From CAZGCA01 sp964524145 (GTDB taxonomy: Bacteria > Hydrogenedentota > CAZGCA01), in NCBI GenBank assembly GCA_964524145.1, contig CAZGCA010000098.1, positions 1 to 20,848 on the forward strand: a stretch of 20,848 nt of DNA, written 5' to 3'. A program made the translations under genes and the position numbers. Shown one piece after another: positions 14,608-20,848 of the stretch (within the stretch, counting starts at the first letter, position 1; each line of letters opens with the position of its first letter). The notes beneath the pieces are model-generated. The model was given only the letters and a program-made list of their open reading frames with translations. It had not been told where the DNA came from and did not search any database.

Positions 14608-14640
14608 GGGCGGAGATTCTTCGCGTTCGCTCAGAATGAC
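14608..14640. repeat. Fragment of a dispersed 'SLRMT/FAQND'-type repeat
   Basis: The stretch GATTCTTCGCGTTCGCTCAG and the following AATGAC translate on the + strand as RFFAFAQNDN or GDSSRSLRMT. I recognise both peptides from a DNA repeat scattered through many bacterial genomes and often mis-annotated as protein. ATTCT and AGAAT can pair across it. It lies just after the restriction island, in the short gap between two convergent genes, and is probably an insertion scar. Confidence 0.45.
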
Positions 14641-14645
14641 AACAT

Positions 14646-14696
14646 GGGGCGGTTGGCAGAACAGAGGTCGTCGACTCGACTCTGAGCTACCGCCCC
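14646..14696. terminator. Nested stem-loop between convergent genes, possible bidirectional terminator
   Basis: An outer 8-bp perfect stem, GGGGCGGT (14646-14653) with ACCGCCCC (14689-14696), encloses an inner stem CAGAG(G)TCG/CGACTCTG (14662-14684) with one bulged G. It sits between the ends of the HhH gene (14567) and the acylase gene (14714), where a shared terminator is expected. No T run follows on either strand, so it would be a non-classical terminator or a 3'-end protecting hairpin. Confidence 0.4.
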
Positions 14697-14713
14697 TCTG
14701 GCTCGCTGTTTGG

Positions 14714-16933
14714 CTACAGTTCCGGGACGTCGATCTCCTTGGTGGATTCGAGGTGCTGCATCAGCTCTTCTTTCTGGTAGTAGGTGGATTTCATCTTCTT
14801 GTTGGCGAAGAGCTTGAGCCCCTGGTCGGCGTAATGCGGCGAGTCGGGATGGTCGCTCTGGCCGTAGGGCGTGCAGCTGTAAGAGCGGACGTTGCCCTTC
14901 TCGAGGAGCACGAGCCGTGTCATTGACTGGCCGCCTCTGACGTACGAGATGCCGTCGTCGTCAGGCGGGCCGCCGCCGACGTTGCGCAACGCGGTCATGC
15001 CGGCGTAGCTGCTGCCGGAACCCGCCAGGGGCCAGGAGTGGTCGCCGCGTTTGCCCCGGTGGACGTCGCCGAACGGAACCTTGACCGTGCCGAACTTCTC
15101 GTCCATGTATTTCGCGGCTTCGGTGGCGGCTTTGACCAGCGCCTTCCTGCACTCGGTGCTCATCGGTGCACGGCGCTGGATGCCGTTGTAATCCACCGGC
15201 CCGGAACGTCGGTCTCCCCGGCCCATACCCCGGCGCATGCCGCTACTCCTCGCGCAGGCTAGCTTCCAAAACATGAAGTTTGCTGCGCCGATGCTGTCCG
15301 TCTCTGCGTACCCGTCCCAGTCGAGAATGTTGTTGACGAGCAGCATGGTGTTCTCGCCGACGGGCTCGCCCGCGGTCTTGACGGCCTTCTCGAGAGCGTC
15401 CTGCCACGCGTCGGACTTGTCTATGTAACAGTCCATGGCTATGGTCTGCGCCTCCTCGAGCGTCACGTCATCGTCGGCGCTGAGAAGCTCGACGCCACGC
15501 ACGGCGCGCGGGTTGTACCGTTGCGGGATATCGTTGTATATGTACGGCAGATACCTGTCTATCGTCAGCGGACTGCCTTCCATCATTGTGTCAGGGGCGG
15601 CGTTGTTGTTGTGCATGTATCCCTGGGGCGGGTTGGTGACCTGTACCAGGTCGGACATTGGGTGCATGCCGCGCCATGCGGTGGCGGAGGTATTGCCCGG
15701 GACGGGCCACCGCCAGTTGTAGTCGCCCTCCGGCCGGATGGGCACTCGCCCGGTGCGTACATACATGATGTTGCCGTCAACGTCCCCGTACATGATGTTC
15801 TGCGCCATCATCGAGTTGTAGGTGAGCCCATGGCGGAACTCGTCGATGTTCTTCGCGCGGTTCTGCAACCAGCTTTGGGTGGCGAGGTTGACGTCGTCCC
15901 AGTACAACATTGCCATCGAGTACGCGACGTTTTTCTTCTCGTCGCGGTACACAACCGGGCCGTGGCGCGTGTAATGGATGTCTTGCTCAACATCCTGCCC
16001 GTCCGCGACCTTGATGACTGTTTTCTTGACATCCATATCGTACCAGAGCCCGTCGTACCTGTACTGCAGCGGGTTGTCCGGGTTGACCTCTTCAACATAG
16101 ATGTCCGCGGTATCGGGCCCGCCGGTTGTGGCGGCCCACGAAACGTAGTCGTTGTGACCGAGTGCGACCGATGGGGTCCCGACAACCGCGATACCCGAAC
16201 CGCTCCACTCCGGAGAATGAACCGTAAACTCCGACCACCTGAACGCTTCGTGCCAGCTTACGTGCGGGTCGATAAACGCGATAACACAATCCTCAGCCGA
16301 GCGCGAGTCGTCTATGACCCACTGGTTCGAGCCGATATACCCCGACGGCGGAGGGTCGGGCTGAGTCAACCCGCGACGCAGGTCACCAAATCCCTCTCCG
16401 AGCGGCCAGCCAAAGATTATGGACCGTGTCATCGCGACCACCTGCCACGGCTCAAGTTCCGGTGCCCAATCGGGCACCTCCTCGGGATGCTCTTTCATGT
16501 ACTGCTTGATGCCCGCTTGATAGTATTCCATGCCTTGCCGAACCTCGACGGGCAGCGTGTGGTAACGTTGTTTGGACACTTCCTCGTGGCCGCACAGACG
16601 TTGGATGTAGTCCTGCGTCACGTTCTCTCCCGGCGACTTGCCGCCGAATATCGGAAGCGACATTGAGAACCCCGACTCTCGTTCTCCAGCGCCCCACGCC
16701 TCGGCGGTCCTGCCCGCAGCGCGAAGGTAGTTCGAGAAGATCTGTTCGAGCCTGTCCTCGGCCTGGGCGTACCCGATGGCGTAGGAGGCGTCGTTGGACG
16801 AGTTCGCATAGATGTGCGGAACACCCCAGTCGTCCCGGTATATCGTTGCCTTGTCTGCGCTCGCTACTCCACAGAGGAGTACCGTCACCAGCACCAGCGA
16901 AATCGAAAGCCAAAGACCGTGCATCGTTCTCAT
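14714..16933 (-). CDS. Penicillin acylase family Ntn-hydrolase, secreted
   Basis: This is a periplasmic or extracellular amidase precursor of the penicillin G acylase/acyl-homoserine-lactone acylase superfamily. From the ATG at 16933 it is 739 residues with a clear signal peptide (about 1-26, hydrophobic ISLVLVTVLL, end GVASA). The usual family opening follows: IYRDDWGVPHIYA, then GYAQAEDRLEQ. Autocatalytic cleavage is expected before S202 in GSNQW, making that serine the N-terminal nucleophile of a large beta chain. HNDYVSWAATTGGPDTADIY, QNIMYGDVDGNI and MHNNNAAP are further family blocks. I chose this start because GGGAGG lies 9 nt upstream and the signal peptide then begins at once. An in-frame ATG at 16987 also has AGGAGGG close upstream and would add 18 residues. 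The substrate cannot be read from the sequence; names such as beta-lactam acylase would be over-specific. Confidence 0.9.
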   Translation of the reverse strand: MRTMHGLWLSISLVLVTVLLCGVASADKATIYRDDWGVPHIYANSSNDASYAIGYAQAEDRLEQIFSNYLRAAGRTAEAWGAGERESGFSMSLPIFGGKSPGENVTQDYIQRLCGHEEVSKQRYHTLPVEVRQGMEYYQAGIKQYMKEHPEEVPDWAPELEPWQVVAMTRSIIFGWPLGEGFGDLRRGLTQPDPPPSGYIGSNQWVIDDSRSAEDCVIAFIDPHVSWHEAFRWSEFTVHSPEWSGSGIAVVGTPSVALGHNDYVSWAATTGGPDTADIYVEEVNPDNPLQYRYDGLWYDMDVKKTVIKVADGQDVEQDIHYTRHGPVVYRDEKKNVAYSMAMLYWDDVNLATQSWLQNRAKNIDEFRHGLTYNSMMAQNIMYGDVDGNIMYVRTGRVPIRPEGDYNWRWPVPGNTSATAWRGMHPMSDLVQVTNPPQGYMHNNNAAPDTMMEGSPLTIDRYLPYIYNDIPQRYNPRAVRGVELLSADDDVTLEEAQTIAMDCYIDKSDAWQDALEKAVKTAGEPVGENTMLLVNNILDWDGYAETDSIGAANFMFWKLACARSSGMRRGMGRGDRRSGPVDYNGIQRRAPMSTECRKALVKAATEAAKYMDEKFGTVKVPFGDVHRGKRGDHSWPLAGSGSSYAGMTALRNVGGGPPDDDGISYVRGGQSMTRLVLLEKGNVRSYSCTPYGQSDHPDSPHYADQGLKLFANKKMKSTYYQKEELMQHLESTKEIDVPEL

Positions 16934-17009
16934 CGTTTCTTGCCTCCCATAGGTTTCAGACCAACCGCCCACATCCAAGAGCGCCATCGCGCCCTCCTGC
17001 CAAGGTGGC

Positions 17010-17038
17010 AGTATACTCAACAAATCCTGCGTTGTAAA
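17010..17038 (-). promoter_or_regulatory. Promoter of the acylase gene
   Basis: On the minus strand TTTACA (17038-17033) and TATACT (17015-17010) are spaced by 17 nt, each matching five of six sigma70 consensus bases. Transcription would start near 17003, giving a short leader before the possible ATG at 16987 and about 70 nt before the preferred ATG at 16933. Confidence 0.65.
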
Positions 17039-17067
17039 GCACAGACGTGGGGGCCGAACGCATCCCA

Positions 17068-17096
17068 TTGAAAAGCGGCGGCAAAGCACCTATAAT
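17068..17096 (+). promoter_or_regulatory. Promoter of the PmoA-family gene
   Basis: TTGAAA (17068-17073) and a perfect TATAAT (17091-17096) are separated by 17 nt. Transcription would start near 17103, about 50 nt before the GTG start at 17154. It lies back to back with the acylase promoter; the two -35 boxes are 29 nt apart, so one regulator binding between them could affect both genes. Confidence 0.75.
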
Positions 17097-17153
17097 GCCG
17101 TGGCAGGGATAGAGCGCAACTAGGGTTGTGGACTGGTAAGAAAGGTGACAACA

Positions 17154-18317
17154 GTGGTTTTGAACGAATTTGTCGTCGACGCAGGCAATCATGAACGATC
17201 ATGGTGTCCGGTATCCCTGGTTGTGGACAAGAAGCTACCAGATTCTGGCTTGGGACAGCTTGTCGAGGTCGACACGGGGCGAGTGGTGCCTTGCGACTGT
17301 GATTTGACGGAGGACGGCACGAAACTGAGATGGGTTGTGCGCCACCTCGGCAACCGTGAGCAGCTCCGGTATCGGTTCGAACAGATAACAGAACCCACTC
17401 CGCTTCCGGCGGGTCACGGCGTGCATCTGGAAGCTGCCGGTGAGGACTGCATAGACATCAGCGTCGGCGGAGAGCGCGTGACCGCATACCATTTCTCGAA
17501 CTCGCTTGCGAGACCGTTCCTGCATCCTCTCATAGGGCCGTACGGTACGTCCATTACTCGCGACTGGCCGATGGTCGAAGGAGTGGCTGACGAGACCACC
17601 GACCACGTTCACCACAAGTCCGTCTGGACGGCACACGGCGACGTCAACGGTGCGGACAACTGGAGCGAGGAGGAGGGGCATGGCCGCACGGTGCATATCG
17701 AGATTCTCACGCAGAGAAGTGGTCGCGGGCACGGGATCATCGTCTCGCGTAACAGCTGGCAGACCGCTTCCGGCGAAGAGCTTTTGGAAGAAGAGCACAC
17801 GACGTCCGTCCACGCGCTGCCACGCGAGATGCGGCTCATTGATAGTATCTGCCGTTTGAGGATGACGAAAGGCGCGGTACGGTTCGGCGATACAAAAGAG
17901 GGCGGCATGGCCTCGGTGCGCGTTGCCAGCTCGATGCTCGTGCCGCGCGGCGGGAAGATAGAGAACTCTTACGGGGGAGTGTACGAGTCCGAGACGTGGG
18001 GCAAACGGGCCCAGTGGTGCGACTACTCGGGTGATGTCGAGGACAGGCGAGTCGGCATTGCCATATTCGACCATCCGCGAAACTTCAGACATCCCACCTA
18101 CTGGCACGTGCGCGACTACGGGTTGATGACCGCCAACTGCTTCGGCATTTCGTTTTTCGATCCCGAATCGGGCATCGATGGTTCCGCCGAGTTCGAGGCG
18201 GGACAAGAGGTCGTTTTCAGGTATCGGTTCTACGTCCACCCGGGTGACGCAGCTCTCGCCGACGTTGCGGCAAAATACCACGACTACGCCAACCCGCCGA
18301 CGATCGAACTCGTCTGA
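17154..18317 (+). CDS. PmoA-family (DUF6807) protein
   Basis: This 387-residue protein has no signal peptide. The pattern is that of the DUF6807 family, often labelled 'methane oxygenase PmoA' although it is unrelated to the membrane methane monooxygenase subunit. Recognised blocks are YHFSNSLARPFLHPLIGPYG, the His-rich DETTDHVHHKSVWTAHGDVN, and FDHPRNFRHPTYWHVRDYGL with MTANCFG. The clustered His, Asp and Trp suggest a carbohydrate- or metal-binding beta-sandwich, and relatives often accompany sugar-degradation genes in Planctomycetota and Bacteroidota, but no reaction is established. I prefer GTG 17154 because AAGGTGA (17142-17148) is a good ribosome site 5 nt upstream. A GTG at 17145 overlaps that site and would add three residues. 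It is transcribed divergently from the acylase gene. Confidence 0.82.
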   Translation: MVLNEFVVDAGNHERSWCPVSLVVDKKLPDSGLGQLVEVDTGRVVPCDCDLTEDGTKLRWVVRHLGNREQLRYRFEQITEPTPLPAGHGVHLEAAGEDCIDISVGGERVTAYHFSNSLARPFLHPLIGPYGTSITRDWPMVEGVADETTDHVHHKSVWTAHGDVNGADNWSEEEGHGRTVHIEILTQRSGRGHGIIVSRNSWQTASGEELLEEEHTTSVHALPREMRLIDSICRLRMTKGAVRFGDTKEGGMASVRVASSMLVPRGGKIENSYGGVYESETWGKRAQWCDYSGDVEDRRVGIAIFDHPRNFRHPTYWHVRDYGLMTANCFGISFFDPESGIDGSAEFEAGQEVVFRYRFYVHPGDAALADVAAKYHDYANPPTIELV

Positions 18318-18427
18318 CCGATACGGGTTCTGCGTGCGACGCTTCTATCCCGCAGTAGTCCTGTGACCGCGACGACTCATAGAGCCTAACGAGGACGACT
18401 ATTCGCATAATCCGCGTGCAGGCATTC

Positions 18428-18457
18428 TTTACGCTTTTGCTGTTACTGTGGTAAAAT
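18428..18457 (+). promoter_or_regulatory. Candidate promoter of the beta-helix protein gene
   Basis: TTTACG (18428-18433) and TAAAAT (18452-18457) are spaced by 18 nt, with TGG directly before the -10 forming an extended -10 element. Transcription would start near 18464, leaving an untranslated leader of about 115 nt. Confidence 0.5.
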
Positions 18458-18462
18458 CTAGG

Positions 18463-18482
18463 GGTAGCGCGAAGGCGCAACC
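18463..18482 (+). promoter_or_regulatory. 5'-leader hairpin upstream of the beta-helix gene
   Basis: GGT-A-GCGC, loop GAAG, GCGC-A-ACC folds into a 20-nt hairpin with one A/A mismatch. It lies exactly at the predicted transcript start and about 95 nt ahead of the ATG. It may protect the 5' end or be part of a regulatory leader. I compared it with the c-di-GMP (GEMM) riboswitch pattern and could not match the conserved elements. Confidence 0.3.
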
Positions 18483-18578
18483 AGGCGGGCAAGGATACCG
18501 CAGTTGATGTTCCAACGTCTTGTTGTCTGTCTCGCATTCTTGTGGAAGGCGCGTTTGTTTCAAGTAGGGGTTGGTCCA

Positions 18579-20848
18579 ATGAGAAGACTGGCATTCCTTG
18601 TTGCGATAACCATGGTAGCATGTCCCGCCGCGTTTGCAGCCGGCTGGTACGTCGACCTGAACAACAGTTCCGGGAGTGAAGACGGCACAACATGGGGCAC
18701 GGCGTTTGTCACCATTCAGGACGGTATTAACGCCGCATCGGGCGGCGACGAGGTGGTCGTTGCCGAGGGGACCTATGTCGAGAACATCGAATTCAACGGG
18801 TACGACATCATCCTGCGTTCGACAGATCCCGGGGAGGCATCGGTTGTCGCAAACACCGTCATAGATGGCGGCGGTGCCGGCTCGGTGGTGACGTTCTATG
18901 GCACAGAATCCCCGGACTGCGTTCTTACCGGGTTTACGATTACAAACGGCAATGCCGTGGACGGCGCAGGTATCCAGGGTTTCAACTCCCTCCTCGCGTG
19001 GAACACCCTTGCCACCATCCGAAACAACACCATCACCGGCAACACGGCCGGGAAGTTTGGTGGCGGGCTCTTTGGATGTCTGGGCGCCATCCAGAACAAC
19101 ACCATCGCCGGCAATACGGCCGAACGGGGCGGCGGGCTCTACGGATGCTTCGGCACCATCCGAAACAACACCATCACCGGCAACGGCGCCGACCACGGTG
19201 GAGGACTCTACTGGTGCAGCGGCACTATTCAGAACAACACCATCACGGGCAATTCAGCTACCGCGGCAGACGGCACCGGTGGCGGGATCGCATGGTCCGG
19301 CGGGTTTATCATCAACTGCATCGTGTGGGGGAATTCCGCCCTGGGCGAGGGCGACCAGCTTTATGAATCCAGCGCACCGTTTTATAGCTGCATTCAGGAT
19401 TGGGCCGGAGGCGGTGCCGGGAATACCTCGACTGATCCCGGACTGAGCGGAGACAACCATCTTGGCTCGGGTTCTCCCTGTATTGACGCCGGGAATATGT
19501 ACTACTTGGATCAGGAACACGTTGCTGACATAGATGGCGAATGTCGCGTGGCAGGCAGTTCGGTTGATATGGGAAGCGACGAGTACGGCAGTTCGCCTGA
19601 CAGCGATTACGACCTCCTGGCAGACAGTGACGAGGCCGCTCAAGGCGGCTACCCGGACAACCCGGATACGGACGGAGACGGGCTTGTGGACGGGATCGAG
19701 GTTCTGCGCGGAACAGAGCCGGACGTTGTCGATGCGCCGCCGGGGATATCCGTCCCTGCGCAGTACGCTTCCATTCAGCAGGCCATATGGCTGTCTTTCC
19801 CGTTGGAGACGATCACTGTCTCGCCTGATACCTATACGGAGAACCTCCACTTTCTTGGCAAGAACGTGGTGCTGCAGGGCACCAACCCGTTTGACAACGC
19901 TGTTGTCGCCGGCACGATAATTGACGGCGATGCGTTGTTCTCCGTGATGAGCTTTGCCGGCACCGAAAATGAGGCCTGTCTTGTACGAGGTCTCACCATC
20001 ACCAATGGCGGCGGATTCCTGGGAGGAGGGATATTTGGCAATGGCGCGAGAGCCGCGATTGAGAACAACATGATCGTCGGAAACTCGGTTGTTGACGCAG
20101 GTGGCGGGCTCTATTGGTGCGACGGCACGATTCAAAACAACACCATCATCGACAACTCGTCCGATTTTGAGGGCGGCGGGTTCGATACGTGCCGCGGCAC
20201 CATCCAGAACAACATCATCAGCGACAACTCGGCCACTGAGGATGGCGGCGGGCTCTACTTCTGCAACGGCACCATTCGGAACAACACGATCAGAGGCAAC
20301 TCGGCCAACTATGGCGGCGGGTTCTCGAACTGCGGTGAGGCCGACACAACAAACTGCATCATCTGGGAAAACACCGCTGCCGTCGGGGGAGATCAGCTCT
20401 ATAGCTCCGCCACACCGACCTATTCCTGCATCCAGGATTGGACGGGCGGCGGCACGGGGAACATCACGTCCGATCCTCTCATGGCGGACCCCGAGAATGA
20501 CGATTACCATCTGTTATCAGGGTCTCCGTGCATAGATGCCGGGCACCTCGCCGAAGGTCTGACCGAGGACATAGATGCTGAGATGAGACCGTTTGACGGT
20601 GTTGTCGAAGCCCGTGGTGACGGCTCAGACTACGACATCGGCGCTGATGAGTATGTCGAGTCCGGCTCCGCTCCGGCAAACCTCGATGTCAGCACCAACA
20701 TCATCACGGTGGTGGAAGACTCGCCGTCAGCGACTTTTGACATTCTGAATCTGGGCGATCTGGCGTTGAGCTGGGCGGTCGAGAGCGATACGGCGAGCGT
20801 TACCGTGGACCTTGCGAGCGGTACAAGTGAAACAACGATCACCGTGAC
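18579..20848 (+). CDS. Secreted beta-helix protein with polymorphic outer-membrane-type repeats (3' truncated)
   Basis: The frame is open from ATG 18579 to the window end, 756 codons without a stop. A signal peptide (MRRLAFLVAITMVACPAAFA) is followed by a right-handed beta-helix with coils of 23-24 residues such as IRNNTITGNTA...GGGL..C.GT. Coil starts are near 19014, 19086, 19155 and 19224. A tail reading GSPCIDAG...DIDGECR...VDMGSDEY resembles a choice-of-anchor Q domain. A calcium-binding TSP3-like linker (NPDTDGDGLVDG, about 361-372) leads into a second helix module from about 389, with coils near 20055, 20127, 20199 and 20271 and the same tail (...DIGADEY). From about 692 a BACON-like Ig domain begins (ANLDVSTNIITVVEDSPSAT). 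Such proteins are exported and act in adhesion or polysaccharide binding. The C-terminus, and hence the anchor or sorting signal, is outside the window. Confidence 0.9.
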   Translation, partial: MRRLAFLVAITMVACPAAFAAGWYVDLNNSSGSEDGTTWGTAFVTIQDGINAASGGDEVVVAEGTYVENIEFNGYDIILRSTDPGEASVVANTVIDGGGAGSVVTFYGTESPDCVLTGFTITNGNAVDGAGIQGFNSLLAWNTLATIRNNTITGNTAGKFGGGLFGCLGAIQNNTIAGNTAERGGGLYGCFGTIRNNTITGNGADHGGGLYWCSGTIQNNTITGNSATAADGTGGGIAWSGGFIINCIVWGNSALGEGDQLYESSAPFYSCIQDWAGGGAGNTSTDPGLSGDNHLGSGSPCIDAGNMYYLDQEHVADIDGECRVAGSSVDMGSDEYGSSPDSDYDLLADSDEAAQGGYPDNPDTDGDGLVDGIEVLRGTEPDVVDAPPGISVPAQYASIQQAIWLSFPLETITVSPDTYTENLHFLGKNVVLQGTNPFDNAVVAGTIIDGDALFSVMSFAGTENEACLVRGLTITNGGGFLGGGIFGNGARAAIENNMIVGNSVVDAGGGLYWCDGTIQNNTIIDNSSDFEGGGFDTCRGTIQNNIISDNSATEDGGGLYFCNGTIRNNTIRGNSANYGGGFSNCGEADTTNCIIWENTAAVGGDQLYSSATPTYSCIQDWTGGGTGNITSDPLMADPENDDYHLLSGSPCIDAGHLAEGLTEDIDAEMRPFDGVVEARGDGSDYDIGADEYVESGSAPANLDVSTNIITVVEDSPSATFDILNLGDLALSWAVESDTASVTVDLASGTSETTITV
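19014..19292 (+). repeat. Tandem coding repeats, block 1 of the beta-helix gene
   Basis: Four units spaced 72, 69 and 69 nt share a core like ACCATCCGAAACAACACCAT, encoding (A/T)I(R/Q)NNTI(T/A)GN. Each is followed by a Gly-rich turn and a Cys in the first three; the last unit has an insertion and lacks the Cys. Spacing in multiples of three and silent differences show these are protein repeats under selection, not a CRISPR array. Confidence 0.75.
20055..20342 (+). repeat. Tandem coding repeats, block 2 of the beta-helix gene
   Basis: Four units with a strict 72-nt period (24 residues) repeat the motif I(E/Q/R)NN.I..N followed by GGG and C.GT. They correspond coil for coil to block 1 about 1.04 kb upstream, supporting an internal duplication of the whole module. 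Confidence 0.75.

Noticed and set aside
15521..16666. 381-codon + strand frame opposite the acylase gene
   Set aside because: Antisense to well-conserved Ntn-hydrolase sequence; no domain or start signal.
17235..18281. 348-codon minus-strand frame opposite the PmoA-family gene
   Set aside because: The sense frame has promoter, ribosome site and family blocks; the antisense frame has none.
18458..18560. Possible c-di-GMP riboswitch before the secreted beta-helix gene
   Set aside because: A GCGC hairpin and GGCGCAACC are present, but the conserved GEMM core and tetraloop-receptor arrangement could not be matched.
19014..20342. CRISPR-like regularly spaced repeats
   Set aside because: Period is 69-72 nt with no distinct repeat/spacer boundary, all in one reading frame and encoding beta-helix coils; no cas genes nearby.
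19254..20510. 418-codon open frame on the minus strand with regular internal repeats
   Set aside because: Its repeats mirror the coding repeats of the beta-helix protein on the other strand; the + strand frame has a signal peptide and domain structure.

Overview
The window is a dense, GC-rich bacterial segment, roughly 55-65% GC in the stretches I counted by hand. It carries a PEP-CTERM protein, a polymorphic-outer-membrane-type beta-helix protein, a PmoA/DUF6807 protein, a phosphate-selective porin remnant and a Ycf46-type AAA+ ATPase. That gene set suits an environmental Gram-negative lineage such as Planctomycetota/PVC, Hydrogenedentota or a relative. No rRNA or tRNA is present to settle this, so the placement is inference.

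Layout. (1) Positions 1-65 hold the last codons of an unidentified + strand gene. (2) A minus-strand operon, 4001-197, reads Ycf46-like AAA+ ATPase, TPR protein, purB. Its junctions are tight (4-nt overlap, then 8-nt gap) and a strong sigma70-type promoter lies at 4100-4072. (3) An exported, probably lipid-anchored protein-L-isoaspartate methyltransferase follows (4866-4123). (4) Then come a PEP-CTERM surface protein (6117-5404) and the C-terminal stump of a phosphate-selective porin O/P gene (about 6420-6711), with small palindromic repeats around them. (5) The centre, 6953-14567, is a + strand defence island. It encodes a Mod-type adenine methyltransferase, a Fic protein, a large DEAH helicase/PD-(D/E)XK restriction protein, a 30-codon mini-ORF resembling an HsdS tail, and a helix-hairpin-helix glycosylase-like protein. 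From fic onward every junction overlaps or abuts. (6) A penicillin-acylase-family Ntn hydrolase (minus) and a PmoA-family protein (plus) diverge from a shared region with two well-formed promoters. (7) The window ends inside a secreted beta-helix protein built from two copies of one large module.

How the genes work together. The island looks like a complete type III-like restriction-modification system: Mod protects host sites, and Res translocates and cuts unmodified DNA. An autoinhibited Fic enzyme and a putative base-excision-type protein are built into the same transcription unit. The methyltransferase's central target-recognition part is clearly lower in GC than its ends, which points to specificity swapping. 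The 357-bp gap between mod and fic holds a small ORF stump and mobile-type palindromic DNA.

The main leads are the Fic/HhH-containing restriction operon, an R-x5-H (HEPN-like) motif at the end of Res, and three 86-89 bp elements of shared architecture: inverted ends enclosing three hairpins.
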